Assembly (NCBI GenBank): GCA_023105745.1
Contig: JALGQZ010000009.1
Location: forward strand, 18,276,564 to 18,340,563
Source of the DNA: Austropuccinia psidii
Taxonomy: Eukaryota; Basidiomycota; Pucciniomycetes; Pucciniales; Sphaerophragmiaceae
DNA: 64,000 nucleotides
Direction of reading: 5' to 3'
Part shown: in pieces, positions 10,483 through 20,969 of the stretch
Layout: the number at the start of each line of letters is the position of its first letter
How positions within the stretch are numbered: position 1 is the stretch's first letter
Notes under the pieces: model-generated
Seen by the model: only the letters and a program-made list of their open reading frames with translations
Told to the model about the DNA's origin: nothing
Database searches by the model: none
Program-made: the position numbers and the translations under genes

Positions 10483-11913
10483 CTAGGGTATCATCCACTT
10501 CCCTGCCTCATCATTAGACTTTTATTAGTCCTGAAGCTGAATAATGCTTAAGTTTTGTATTCTTTGGGTCTTTTTTTATTTCTGAGCTTTCTAAATAGCT
10601 TATGAGGAGTAGTTATATCTTTTTCAATTAGCCATTAATCTTCTTGAGCTGGGTTTCTATACCTTACAAGTTATTCCCTTTCTCATTTGTTTCTTGTCCT
10701 CCTTTCTTTAAGAACTTTCAGAGCTTACTTTTCTTCTCTGTCTTCCAGAGGGGGAATTTCAAGTGGTGGTTTATTTCTAAGGGGAAATAATTCCTTATTA
10801 CTTGAGCCTTAGGGTTTTATCAGGCTTACATGCAAAGCTGGGTTTTTGGTAATCAGTTCACCTGTCAATTTGAGCTGCATAGCATGAGGGCCATGTAGTT
10901 CTGAAATCAAGAAGGGTTCTGAAAAAGAATATGTAAATTTTGTTGGTCCTTCAATGTTATTACAGCTTAGAGTTGATACTAAGACCAAGTCTCCTACTTT
11001 AAAATCAGGTGGCTTATGAATTTTGTCACATCTTTCTTTTTCCTATTTGAAAGAATCTTGCATACATCTGTTGCCATGATGTCTTTCTTTGTCAAGAATA
11101 ATTTTGAAACTGATTGCTGTTGGATTTATATCCACTAGGTCCTTTTTGAGAGTGTCATAAGGATGTCTTGGATTCCAACCTTTTTCTAGCATTGCTGGTG
11201 TTTTTCCAGTTGAAGAAGGGACTTATGTCTTATATGCCAGTCCAAGAGCTGGTATTAAAGTACACCAATCATGGGTAAAACCATCAGAGTCTTTGAACTC
11301 TATGCCATAAGCACAGAATATTCTAATCACGTCTTCTAAGGCCTGTATCATTATTCCTGCTAAACCACCTTTTTGGGGGGTAAGCTGTTGAGAATTATAG
11401 CTTTGACCTAAAAAGGTTATGGAGATTTGTCCATAATTCTGCAGTGACTTTTGGATCTCTATCACTTATTATGTTTTGGAATAAGCCTTTATGAATAATG
11501 ACTCTATTCCATATCATTATGGCTGTTTTCATAGCTGTGTCATCTTTATGACATGGTGAGAACATTGGGGCTTGATGGACCTGTCAACTAGTACTAGGCA
11601 TGCATTAAAACTCCTGTCTCCTCCTGGAGGTAAGGCTGTTACCCAATCCATGTGAAATATTTCCCATGGGGATTTTGGCTCTTGTATTTGGTTGGCCATT
11701 CCAGCTTTCTTGCCTGTGGCTCTGTTTGCTTTTTGAAATCTGTAACAGGTTTGGAAATAATGTTCAACATCCTTTCTCCAATTTGGCCACCAAGAGAGGG
11801 TTTTCACGCTCTGTAGTTTCCTATCTTCTGAGAGATGTACAGATACAACACTAACATGGCATTCATTTAGTATATTGTTTATCAGAGTTCAATCTGTCAA
11901 GTGCATAACATAT
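10483..11913 (-). pseudogene. Integrase and C-terminal tail of B2
   Basis: Read from 11913: WWPNWRKDVEHY and a degraded zinc finger (CYRFQKAN, where B1 has CDRCQKAN), then [13 protein letters not shown] with the first catalytic Asp. The region holding the second Asp is scrambled. Then [16 protein letters not shown], the SH3-like tail (GDLVLVSTL), and a last frame ending at TAG 10485-10483. B1 gives the template for each piece. Integrase would insert the cDNA. Several frameshifts and stops; the N-terminus continues across the C insertion at 40855. Confidence 0.8.
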
Positions 11914-13589
11914 TGTGGTATTCCATACCATTTTTTTTCACCAGGATCAAGCTCATAGTACCCCATAACAGCAGTAAATCCAGCCTACAGGCAGACTTAC
12001 ACTCAATCTTTACACCAAAAGGTCAATTTTACAGCAAGAAACTGGATTTAACTCATAAAACCATGGCACAGGCACCAAAGGGCAGTTTATGTGTTTAAAT
12101 AAACTATTCAATTTCATTATGCATATGTAAAAAATCAAGTTACATATAGTAAACTAGTTACAACAAATAAGGTACCACCCTTCAAATTACACACCCCACC
12201 CAGCCTTACACCCCCTTACAGCCACAGGACTCATGCAGCAAGAAAATGACACATGCATTAGCTATACAGCCAACTTGCATTCAAAGTCACATGATGCAAA
12301 GCCCAGCCCCATGGAATTCCTGAAACTCATTTACAACACAGCCACAGGAGTACCTTACCTTATATCCAAAGTAACCGCACTTGAAACCTTAAAACAGAAT
12401 CAGATTTATTTACACCACTCATCACCTCATGCAAACTAAAGCTAGTTACAACAAGCTGCATGCAGTACATACCTTCAATTAAATCTCAACCACATGACTA
12501 TGCACAGCATGTGTCACATTAAAAAATCACATCATCTCATAAAAATAGTAAATTAACCAGTGCAAGAAATTATCACCTGACTTCATTTTAAAGTTCAAAA
12601 AGAAGAAAAACAACCATGACACCTGCATAAAATTACACAGCCACTTCTGACAAACCTAAAATAGGACATATGCAAAGGAATTACAAGGTCATCATGTGAT
12701 ACTGCATCCATGTCAGCCTGTGACTTAAAACCAGAGCACAAGCATGACAGCCAAAATACCATAAACCAATGGTATAGCCAAAATACCACCAAAACATGGA
12801 GCTGAGCCAAATTAGCTCAAAAGGTATCAGAAGAAAGAGGAAACTCACCTCTTTCTGAAAATATAAGTCCCATCACCATAGGACAAGAAATAACAAAGTT
12901 ATTCCTGCTCCAAGTTATTGCTGAGCATAAACCTTAATTTTCACCTCTCATCTAAAATCTAGAAGGAGAGGCTTAACCCCATCAAATGGGTATTCAAAAT
13001 GAAGCTCCAAGCCAGGGCTATCCAATGGTACCAGCCAAACTGAGCTAGCACCAGTATTACTTGAGTTATGGTCAAATTCAGACCAAATAAGGGTGAACAA
13101 AACATTCACCTCTGATCTAACTTTTACAGTTTTAGTGTGAGATACCTAAAGTGGGGTCTTTTTGGAAAGAGCACAATCAGGGCTATCTGATGGTGCCATC
13201 CATTTCCTCATAACTCAACTACAACAGAAGTTATTGGCCAAACAAGCTTAATACAGCTTTTGACCAGACCACGCCAATGTACAAAAATACTTGTACATGG
13301 GATGACTTTGTCATATTTAATGATAACTATGTCAAGTTGGGTACCATTGTGTAGAGCTCATACAGGGCTATTCAATGAACCAACGTTGAGCTTGATATCT
13401 CAAAAACTGACAGAGTTATGACCATTTTAAGGTCAAAATCCCACCTGCTGTCAGATACAGCCTTACCATGGCATAATATCCCATAACCATGAATATGAGG
13501 TGTCAAATAGACGAAGAAGCATGTTTTTACTTCAATACCTCATATGTCAGTAAATACTGGGGTCCCATACAGTTTCTGTACAGCATTCT

Positions 13590-13690
13590 ACGCGTCATAC
13601 ACGTCAGAATCAGGCTGTGAGGTCCCCAGATGAAAATTTTCACCCTGTATTGGTGAAAACTGCCCAGATGTGGTTTCAAAACCACATCTG
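13590..13690 (+). promoter_or_regulatory. Paired dyads and TGACG/CGTCA sites in LTR A
   Basis: At 13590-13606 CGTCATACACGTCAG holds two CGTCA words, the core bound by CREB/ATF-type bZIP factors. At 13637-13659 TTTTCACC and GGTGAAAA form an 8-bp inverted repeat with a 7-base loop. At 13665-13690 CAGATGTGGTTT and AAACCACATCTG form a perfect 12-bp repeat around CA. All are kept in the 3' LTR and in the solo LTR near 57340-57435, but are decayed in the A2 LTR. A regulatory or RNA-structural role is inferred. Confidence 0.45.
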
Positions 13691-13804
13691 AGCCCAATAC
13701 AGGGTATACAGGCTGTTTGCAAACCAGAAGCCTGTCCTGGAGAGTGAGAAATCTTCACTTCCTCTACGTGGAAAGGTCTAGCAGCCTTTCCACCTCAATT
13801 TCAG

Positions 13805-13812
13805 GATAAAAG
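13805..13812 (+). promoter_or_regulatory. Candidate TATA-like box of LTR A
   Basis: GATAAAAG lies about 340 bp before the LTR end and is repeated at 22064-22071 in the 3' LTR. The following sequence would be the start of the R region. There is no transcript evidence; the position about 115 bp after the hairpins is compatible with a core promoter. Confidence 0.35.
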
Positions 13813-14149
13813 GAGGGCTTTTCACAGCCAAAAACCTTTCCTCATCCTGCTCTTGAATAACCTACGTAGTAAACTGTCAAAAACAGTTTTACTCTTGGTT
13901 AAATAATCAGGTATACTCTTAATTTAAAGTATTGTAGTCTTTATTATTGTAATCCAACAGGTAAAGCTGCACCCAGGGCTTTCAACAGCGCTCACCACCA
14001 CTATATCTTTATAGTAAAGCCCTTTAAATCTTAAATTAAATCATTTATTATCAATCCTATCATCTTTTAAAACCATTTTTACCATGTCACAGTCATAGTT
14101 AAAGCTTGTAAATACTCATATACACCTTTATCATAGACTCAGCCTGACA

Positions 14150-14741
14150 TTTTTGGGGCCTGGCCGTGTTTTTTTTAACTTTTTGGACCTTACAAGTAAG
14201 TATTTTCTCTTTTTAATGACTTATTAACACATTGTTTTATCTTTTTTCAGGCGTAATTTCCATTTAAATATATATATTTTATATATTTTTATCTTTTTCA
14301 TATACTCATATTATAAAAGAGTATTTTTCATGTGGCTAATACCCACTGAAAATAATTATTTTTGGCGTGTTTTGTATATAAAAACACATAAGCCATCAAT
14401 AAGTCCTGTATTCTTGACTGAATAAGGACACCTCTGACTGAAAAACCATCAGTTGAGGCGTGGATTAAGTGTATTGGTGACTCAATAACACTTATACAAA
14501 ACCACTTGTACAGAATACACTTGAAAACCACAAGTGTATCTGTGGGATACTGGCACACAAACAGTGTGACAGGGTACCAAAAGCTGTAATTCTGACGTGG
14601 AATTGTTGATTCAACCACACTGTCATTATACAGGGGCATACTGTAATAATATACAAGCCCAGAGGCCATTCTTACACGTGCAAAACCAGCCTTATAAGAA
14701 GTCTTAACTGACATAAGCCCTCTTTTTCCTGTCTTGATTCA
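14150..14741 (+). other. Leader of A with primer-site candidate and a 55-nt intron
   Basis: After the LTR comes TTTTTGGGGCCTGGCC; the TGGGGCCTGG part is a possible tRNA primer site, offset a few bases. A fungal-type intron fits 14196-14250: GTAAGT at the 5' end, a TTATTAAC branch-site-like word, and TTTTTTCAG at the 3' end, 55 nt in all. The rest of the leader is AT-rich and ends in a pyrimidine tract plus CAG at 14740-14742, a second possible 3' splice site just before the first ORF. Confidence 0.5.
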
Positions 14742-15089
14742 GTGGAAGAAAACTACATCCCACTTGAAACCCAGTCACAGGCCAACACACCAGTGACACC
14801 CTCAGAACCAGAGGGCAGCAAGGGTAAAGGAAAAAGGCTTAGTGAAGGCCTCATTACAGCCAAGAAGTGGACACCAATAGCCACTCAGAGGAGTAGAAAA
14901 CCACGGAACTCTGCATCAATACAAGGTAAACCAACCTTAACCACTTGTACAGGGAAGATTACAATTATTAACCCAGTTGTAACCTCCAAAGGCAAACTGC
15001 CCAAATCAGCAGATAACAAATTTGTACAAGGCACAGTCAAAGGTAAATACCCTAAGAACATAAAGTTTTTGACTGCTTGCAAACACTGA
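14742..15089 (+). CDS. Leader ORF of A, unknown function
   Basis: 115 codons open from directly after a splice-acceptor-like CAG to TGA at 15087-15089. The protein is Lys/Ser/Thr-rich and low in hydrophobic residues (for example SEPEGSKGKGKRLSEGL). No ATG opens it; GTG is the first codon, so it is probably an exon reached by splicing or translated in another way. It overlaps the next ORF by 13 nt in the -1 frame. I do not recognise a domain. Its openness suggests it is translated in the family, but it could also be a spliced 5' part of the next ORF. Confidence 0.45.
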   Translation: MEENYIPLETQSQANTPVTPSEPEGSKGKGKRLSEGLITAKKWTPIATQRSRKPRNSASIQGKPTLTTCTGKITIINPVVTSKGKLPKSADNKFVQGTVKGKYPKNIKFLTACKH

Positions 15090-15811
15090 TATGTCCCCTG
15101 CATACCTCAGAGACCTTGGCTTCCAAAGGAACCAGCCAGAGGATAGAGCAGGCTTGTCCAGAACCAGAAGACCTGGAAGAGGACACCTTGGAGACAGTGG
15201 TGGATGGCAAAACAATGAGAGAGATAATATCAACCCTGCCATTCACACTCCAATTCAACAGGAACCTCCAACCAGAGGACTGGAAGGATATGGATCAAGT
15301 TCTTCAGCTCCACCAACTCCTCAAAGATTTGTTTCAATGGAGCATGGATAACAAGAGGTTCAACCTGGCATCTCACTGGGCAGAACTGGGATCAAGTTGC
15401 CAGAAGATCTGTCTCAAAGAGATAGACTTCAAAGACCTTATGGTAATCACCAAGGGTTGGAATCCTACCAGGCAGCACAGACTCCTGGAGGCAAGGGCAC
15501 AGAGGATAAGGGACAATCAAGCCACTATCCAAGCTATAGAAGAACAGTTAACCCAGACAGGGCCTACTCAGATTCCTTCAGGTTCACAAGGAGCATGCCA
15601 AATCAGCTCTCCAGTGGCTTCACACCATTCAGAAACCAGCAGATCAGTGGCCAAGAGTCACCATTCTTCACAATTCCAGGAAGTTTCCAGGAGAAGACAA
15701 GGCAACAAGGGCAAGAACAAAGCCTCCTTCAACCAGAGGAGGAAAGAGTCAGACCCCATGATCCAGAAGCTGTTAGATTTGGTAAAAGAAGTACACAAGA
15801 ACGAGAAGTAG
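15077..15811 (+). CDS. Second leader ORF of A, overlaps the gag frame
   Basis: About 244 codons in a frame different from both its neighbours. The middle part looks like real folded protein: DWKDMDQVLQLHQLLKDLF, then WAELGSSCQKICLKEIDF and GWNPTRQHRLLEARAQRI; the tail is Ser/Gln/Lys-rich and ends KLLDLVKEVHK. The first ATG is well inside (TMREII), so entry is probably by frameshift or splicing from 14742-15076. From 15397 to its end it lies over the open gag frame. From memory, similar reading frames are annotated in rust-fungus genomes without a function. It may be an N-terminal Gag extension or an accessory protein. Confidence 0.5.
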   Translation: MQTLICPLHTSETLASKGTSQRIEQACPEPEDLEEDTLETVVDGKTMREIISTLPFTLQFNRNLQPEDWKDMDQVLQLHQLLKDLFQWSMDNKRFNLASHWAELGSSCQKICLKEIDFKDLMVITKGWNPTRQHRLLEARAQRIRDNQATIQAIEEQLTQTGPTQIPSGSQGACQISSPVASHHSETSRSVAKSHHSSQFQEVSRRRQGNKGKNKASFNQRRKESDPMIQKLLDLVKEVHKNEK

Positions 15812-17823
15812 TTGTAAACCACTCTAGAATCAGTAGTCCTAGTAATAGAAACATTACCCCCACTCAGACTGAAAATAACATTATCACATCTGAGAGTAAC
15901 ATCAACAGTGACACACTGTGGCTACAAATGTCCCAATATGCTGAGCAATCTGCAAAGCAGGCTACAGAATTTGCAGCTGCCCAAGAGAGGATGAGAAAAA
16001 CTCAAGCCTCATTGGAGCAGATAGTTAAAAACCTTCAGGAAGGATATGCTCAACTGAGCAAAGCCTCTGAAGAAACCAACAAGAGAATGAATCAAGTCTC
16101 TGAAGAACAACACCATAGTAGCAGGGACAGGGAGTGTCTGAACCAAGACATCAACAAATTGTTTGATGCCTACCATAGCTTAAAGCCCCAACCACAAGGC
16201 CAAGCTATGGAGAATCCATATCAACCAGATGACATCAAACCAGATGCCATGTTGTTGAATAAGGCAAGATCTCCATCACAATACCAGGATCGAGATGGCA
16301 TGTCTTATTCAGAGAAGGAAGCCTTGAAACAGCTTCCTGAGGCCTCAAGCTGGCCCAAATTCTCTGGATCAGGAGAATATGATCATATGGAACTCATAGA
16401 TTATATTGATGGACTCTTCATTGATGTACCAAGCATACCAGATTACTGGATCACTGCTAGACTGAATACTGCATTTAAAAGTCATGCAAGTATATGGTAC
16501 ACTGAAATGAAAGAAATCCATGGCAGAAGAAATTGGCCATGGTGGAAGAGTCAAATAATCCAAAAGTACAGTAATGGAACTTGGATATGGCAAAAGACCA
16601 TGTCATTTGAAAATGACAAATACTCTGTGGACAAAGATCCATATGAGTGGTGTCTTGGACAGTCTAAAAGACTTAAAGCCATTGATCCTCAAATGAACAT
16701 TCAAATGAGGAATCATAAACTTCTGACACAACTGCCAGGAGAACTAGAGCATGCAGTAAAGTGCAGACGCAACCAAAAATGCACTCTAGATGATATAGCC
16801 AATACCTTACAAGACATAAGGAAAAGGACTAATATAGGGAAATTCACCCCATATAGAAGCAGTAGTTTCAAAGAGAAACAACCTTTCAGGGTGGAGTTTA
16901 AAGACAAACCCAGAGAAAGAGTGGCAGAAGTGGCAAAGAAGAAGAATTCTTGTCACAATTGTGGTTCAACAGACCACTATGCCAACAACTGTCCAAAAGC
17001 AAAGAAGAAAGTCTATGCTATAGAAAAAGTCCCTGAAGAAGAACCTCCAACAGAGGATTCTGAATCAGACTCTATGGGTGATGCCATTAGAGAACCATCT
17101 GATGAGGATCAAGACCCAAGAGAGGAATTTCTAGTGGAATACCAAGAGGAAACCCCACTAGAAATTCAGGATATACAGTTGGAAGCAGGCATGCCACAAG
17201 ACACTGCCAACAAGAACTTGTGTAAACATACACAAGATGCACATACATTCCTGGTTACACCAACCAAAGGAATGGCATATATACATGGAACAGCCACAAA
17301 AATGACTGTATGTATTGACAATGCTCAGCATCCACTGATCATTGACAGTGGAGCACACTGCTCCATAGTGGCCAGAAATTATCTGGATAACCACTTCCCA
17401 AACCGGGAAAAAGAACTCTTGCCCACCAGGGCAAAGAACTTTAAGAGTGCATCTGGAAAGATGACCTCTATTGGGGCAATTATCAAAGAGATAATTATAC
17501 CCCACAGAAAAGGTAATATCAGACTCAACCCAGAGTTTGTAGTGCTTGAAGATGCCCACATCCAAGGGTTTTTACTGGGAACAGATTACCAGAGGATGTA
17601 TGGCATAGATATTTACAATAGTAAAGATAGGCATATTACCATTGGTACTAACAAGGAAAAGAAATTTTCTCTTGATATATACCAGATATCTTCTCAGGAC
17701 CCACTGGAAGAACTTCTGAAAGAATTCAGAGAGGGACGGTTTAGCACTACCCTCACCAGTAAACAAAAGTTAACTTTACTGAAGATGCTGAGGAAGAATA
17801 GACCAGCATTTGCCATTGGTTAA
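15397..17823 (+). CDS. gag: Gag-protease polyprotein of A
   Basis: Open frame of about 808 codons, beginning at TTG; initiation may be at an ATG near 15593, since 15397-15811 also lies under another ORF. In order: Gln/Arg/Ser-rich N-terminus, coiled-coil-like stretch (residues about 180-260), capsid core starting WPKFSGSGEYDHM (about 325), CCHC knuckle CHNCGSTDHYANNC at 16951-16992, acidic linker, then retropepsin with LIIDSGAHCSIV near 17335-17370. Gag builds particles and the protease matures them. The frame ends at TAA 17821-17823. The following codons continue pol in the same frame, and A2 has GAA at this position, so the TAA is a point mutation in this copy. Confidence 0.85.
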   Translation: MPEDLSQRDRLQRPYGNHQGLESYQAAQTPGGKGTEDKGQSSHYPSYRRTVNPDRAYSDSFRFTRSMPNQLSSGFTPFRNQQISGQESPFFTIPGSFQEKTRQQGQEQSLLQPEEERVRPHDPEAVRFGKRSTQEREVVVNHSRISSPSNRNITPTQTENNIITSESNINSDTLWLQMSQYAEQSAKQATEFAAAQERMRKTQASLEQIVKNLQEGYAQLSKASEETNKRMNQVSEEQHHSSRDRECLNQDINKLFDAYHSLKPQPQGQAMENPYQPDDIKPDAMLLNKARSPSQYQDRDGMSYSEKEALKQLPEASSWPKFSGSGEYDHMELIDYIDGLFIDVPSIPDYWITARLNTAFKSHASIWYTEMKEIHGRRNWPWWKSQIIQKYSNGTWIWQKTMSFENDKYSVDKDPYEWCLGQSKRLKAIDPQMNIQMRNHKLLTQLPGELEHAVKCRRNQKCTLDDIANTLQDIRKRTNIGKFTPYRSSSFKEKQPFRVEFKDKPRERVAEVAKKKNSCHNCGSTDHYANNCPKAKKKVYAIEKVPEEEPPTEDSESDSMGDAIREPSDEDQDPREEFLVEYQEETPLEIQDIQLEAGMPQDTANKNLCKHTQDAHTFLVTPTKGMAYIHGTATKMTVCIDNAQHPLIIDSGAHCSIVARNYLDNHFPNREKELLPTRAKNFKSASGKMTSIGAIIKEIIIPHRKGNIRLNPEFVVLEDAHIQGFLLGTDYQRMYGIDIYNSKDRHITIGTNKEKKFSLDIYQISSQDPLEELLKEFREGRFSTTLTSKQKLTLLKMLRKNRPAFAIG

Positions 17824-17871
17824 GAACCATTAGGCAAGATCAAAGGCCATGATATAGAACTATATCTGGAT

Positions 17872-19794
17872 GTGGAAAGGCCTTATCCACCCATGTTAAG
17901 GAGACCTCCTTACCCAGCAAGTCTGGAGACCAGGAAGGAGATTGAGAAACATATCAATGAACTCCTGGACATGGATGTCATTAGGAAGATTGGACATAAT
18001 GAAATAGTGGAAATCACCACTCCTGTCCTAATCACCTGGCATGATGGCAAGTCTAGATTGTGTGGAGATTTCAGAGCCCTGAATAACTACACAAAAGCAG
18101 ACAGGTACCCTATACCAAGGATACCTCATGCCTTGGATAAGCTAGCCAAAGCCAAATACATAACCAAGATGGATTGTATGAAAGGCTTCCACCAAAATGG
18201 AGTTAAACCAAATTCCATGAAGTTGCTCAGAATAATATGCCATATGGGCATATATGAGTACATCAGGATGCCATTTGGCATCAAGAATGCACCAGCCCAC
18301 TTCCAAAGGATGATGGACACCATATTTCAAGAAGAAATAATGGAAGGCTGGATGGTAGTGTATATTGATGATATCATTATATACTCAGAGACATGGGAAG
18401 ACCATGTACAATACATAGACAGAGTGCTAAGTAAATGTACACCCATCAATCTGAAAATTTCACTTAAAAAGTGTAATTTTGGCCAACAAGAGCTACTAGC
18501 TCTAGGACACAAAGTCTCAGGCCTTAGTCTGGCAATTGACCAGAACAAAGTAGCAGCAGTACTGAAAAAGCCAGTACCAAAGAACATCAAAGAGATGCAA
18601 TCCTTCCTTGGATTTGCCAGCTACTATAGAAACCGCATCAAAAACTTTGCCCACATAACTAGTAGTTTATACAAGTTATGCTCAAAGGATGTAGTTTTTG
18701 AAATTACCAAGGAAAGAAGGGATGCATATGAGAGGATCAAATATGAACTCACTAATGCACCTGTGCTCATCTTACCTGACTTTGAACTACCATTCAAGTT
18801 ATATATAGATGCAGCATGCAGTCAAGGCGTAGGAGCAGCCCTTCACCAAAGACAAATTGTGGATGGTGAACCAAGAGAAGGTGCAATATGTTACATCTCC
18901 AGGCAGCTGAAAGATTCAGAAGCCAGGTATGGGGCCACCCAGACAGAATGTCTATGTCTAGTCTGGGCTCTGGAAAAACTCCATTATTATTTGGAGGGTG
19001 CAGTCTTTGAAGTCTATACAGACTGCACAGCCTTGAAGTCTTTACTAAACATGAAGACTACTAATAGACACATGCTGAGATGGCAAATAGCTATCCAGGA
19101 GTATAGAGGGAACATGACCATCATATACAAGGAAGGTAAAAGCCATACCAATGCAGATGGCCTTAGCAGATGGCCACTGGACAATGTCAAAAGCAATCCA
19201 GCTTATGACCCTGAAGTTGCTGCAAAAATTCCTATCCATTTTATGGAAATAAATAGGAAAAAGAACTTCAGATTCTCTGAATGGGCACCAGGGAGTGGTA
19301 CCCTTGACAGTGGAAACACTGATTCAGAAGGGACAGAAACCCCCATACTGGGAATAAGTTCCTCAGAATTGCATAATGAATTTTTCAATGCAGTACTGAA
19401 ATCCTATGCTAAACACAAACAGTGTAGCATACTACTCCAACTCCTTCAACAAAAATACAGGAGCCCAGAACTGGAAACTCAGCTGGAGGAACCCTGGTTG
19501 AGGGCCTATAAGGACAATAAATTCTTCCTTATAGATGGCCTGATTTATCACAGAGAAAAGCACACCAGTGCACTCACAGTGATAGACAGAGACCACATCT
19601 CCTTAATCCTGCAGGAATGCCATGACTGCCCCTACATGGGACACATGAGTGAGGACAGGACTAAAGAGAGGGTAGCAAGCACAGCTTGGTGGCCCAAGTG
19701 GGAGCAAGAGTTGAGTGAATACATCAAAACTTGTGAAAGATGCCAAAAGGCAAATAGAAAACATGGGAAAAATATGGGTTGCTTCAGCAAATAG
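17872..19794 (+). CDS. pol: Reverse transcriptase, RNase H and integrase zinc domain of A
   Basis: About 640 codons in the gag frame, following the TAA at 17821. RT landmarks: [33 protein letters not shown] and the intact YIDD active site at 18361-18372. RNase H follows: [11 protein letters not shown], a [12 protein letters not shown] helix and YTDCTAL, with NADGLSRW at its end. The integrase zinc domain has [10 protein letters not shown] and CERCQKAN. The frame ends early at 19792-19794 because one base is missing in the run GGGAAAAAT; A2 has one more base at that point. RT and RNase H should still be functional as a fragment. Confidence 0.9.
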   Translation: MERPYPPMLRRPPYPASLETRKEIEKHINELLDMDVIRKIGHNEIVEITTPVLITWHDGKSRLCGDFRALNNYTKADRYPIPRIPHALDKLAKAKYITKMDCMKGFHQNGVKPNSMKLLRIICHMGIYEYIRMPFGIKNAPAHFQRMMDTIFQEEIMEGWMVVYIDDIIIYSETWEDHVQYIDRVLSKCTPINLKISLKKCNFGQQELLALGHKVSGLSLAIDQNKVAAVLKKPVPKNIKEMQSFLGFASYYRNRIKNFAHITSSLYKLCSKDVVFEITKERRDAYERIKYELTNAPVLILPDFELPFKLYIDAACSQGVGAALHQRQIVDGEPREGAICYISRQLKDSEARYGATQTECLCLVWALEKLHYYLEGAVFEVYTDCTALKSLLNMKTTNRHMLRWQIAIQEYRGNMTIIYKEGKSHTNADGLSRWPLDNVKSNPAYDPEVAAKIPIHFMEINRKKNFRFSEWAPGSGTLDSGNTDSEGTETPILGISSSELHNEFFNAVLKSYAKHKQCSILLQLLQQKYRSPELETQLEEPWLRAYKDNKFFLIDGLIYHREKHTSALTVIDRDHISLILQECHDCPYMGHMSEDRTKERVASTAWWPKWEQELSEYIKTCERCQKANRKHGKNMGCFSK

Positions 19795-20945
19795 AAGAAC
19801 CCAAACACCCATGGGAAACCATCAACATGGACTGGGTCACAGGACTTGTCCCAGGAGGCAAAGAAAACTACAATGCCTGCCTAATCATAGTAGATAGGTT
19901 CAGCAAGAGCATGAGATGTCTACCATGCCATAAAGAGGACACAGCCATGGACACTGCTCTGTTATTTTGGAATAACATCATATCCACCTGTGGAGTCCCT
20001 AAGATCATAATTAGTGACAGGGACCCAAAATTCACATCTGAATTTTGGACAAATTTATATGACATGCTAGGCACCAAGCTTGCTTTTTCCACAGCTTACC
20101 ATCCACAAACAGATGGCCTAGCTGAGAGGATGATCCAAACAATGGAGGACATCCTCAGGAGGTTCTGTGCCTATGGCATGGAATACAAGGACCATGAAGG
20201 ATATACCCATGATTGGGTCACCCTCCTACCAGCAGTCCAACTGGCTTATAATACAAGCCAGCACTCTACCACAGGAAAAACACCTGCACTGGTAGAGAAA
20301 GGGTGGAATCCCCTGTTACCTGTGGATCACTTGAAGAAAAATCTTCTGACCATCCACCCCACAGCCAAGGACTTCCATGATATGTGGAAGAAAGCCTGTG
20401 ATACTGCTGCCAAATGCATAGCTGAGGCCAAAGAGTATAATAAGCAGAGGTGGGACAAATCACACATGGAACCTGACTTCAAGGAAGGGGACCAGGTGTT
20501 AGTGTCTACACTAAACTTTAACAATCTCAAAGGACCCAAGAAAATGAGAGACTCATTTGTAGGGCCCTTCACTATCATTAAGTTGATAGGGAAGAATGCA
20601 GTAGAGGTCAAGCTCACTGAGGAGTTTTCTAGGAAACACCCAGTCTTTCCAGTAAGCCTGGTCAAACCATACTTCCAGACAGAAGAGGATAAATTCCCCT
20701 CCAGGAAGAAAAACATCACTCCACCAGAAATAGTGGAAGTAGAGGACTCTCCTGGACCTGTGAGTAAAATCATCAGGGCCAGAAAAATCAGACTCAATGG
20801 GAAGGATCAGAGACAATATCTAGTCAGATTCAAGAACCAGACAGCTGAAAAAGACAAATGGTTGGCAGAGGATGCCATACCAGATGGGAACCTCCATTTA
20901 AGGAGATTCAGAGCCTCTAGGAGGACTGAACAGTCTCATGAATGA
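19779..20945 (+). CDS. Integrase core and chromo-like tail of A, separated by a frameshift
   Basis: About 388 codons, next frame. It starts in the linker ([18 protein letters not shown], first catalytic Asp), then [11 protein letters not shown] (second Asp) and [10 protein letters not shown] (catalytic Glu), giving the DDE triad. The SH3-like domain reads [16 protein letters not shown]. The C-terminus ([17 protein letters not shown], then [12 protein letters not shown]) fits a chromodomain that lacks some of the aromatic cage. Integrase joins cDNA to chromatin. The break from the zinc domain is a single-base deletion just upstream, so this copy should not make whole integrase. Confidence 0.88.
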   Translation: MLQQIEEPKHPWETINMDWVTGLVPGGKENYNACLIIVDRFSKSMRCLPCHKEDTAMDTALLFWNNIISTCGVPKIIISDRDPKFTSEFWTNLYDMLGTKLAFSTAYHPQTDGLAERMIQTMEDILRRFCAYGMEYKDHEGYTHDWVTLLPAVQLAYNTSQHSTTGKTPALVEKGWNPLLPVDHLKKNLLTIHPTAKDFHDMWKKACDTAAKCIAEAKEYNKQRWDKSHMEPDFKEGDQVLVSTLNFNNLKGPKKMRDSFVGPFTIIKLIGKNAVEVKLTEEFSRKHPVFPVSLVKPYFQTEEDKFPSRKKNITPPEIVEVEDSPGPVSKIIRARKIRLNGKDQRQYLVRFKNQTAEKDKWLAEDAIPDGNLHLRRFRASRRTEQSHE

Positions 20946-20956
20946 TGAGCCTTTTT

Positions 20957-20969
20957 TAGAGGGAGGGTA
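20957..20969 (+). promoter_or_regulatory. Polypurine tract of A
   Basis: TAGAGGGAGGGTA sits directly before the 3' LTR start at 20970. It primes plus-strand DNA synthesis. The same sequence is found in A2 on the minus strand after 51938. Confidence 0.8.

Larger units (their letters stand above)
12711..14149 (+). repeat. 5' LTR of A
   Basis: Begins TGTCAGCCTG and ends CAGCCTGACA, an inverted terminal motif. Equal in length to the 3' LTR. A-family LTRs also occur at 50499-51938 and 56875-58311 (minus) and 1-62 (minus). Confidence 0.95.

Noticed and set aside
15060..15076. -1 frameshift site AAG-TTT-TTG joining the two leader ORFs of A
   Set aside because: It does not fit the X-XXY-YYZ pattern, and no strong downstream structure was seen; splicing is an equal alternative.
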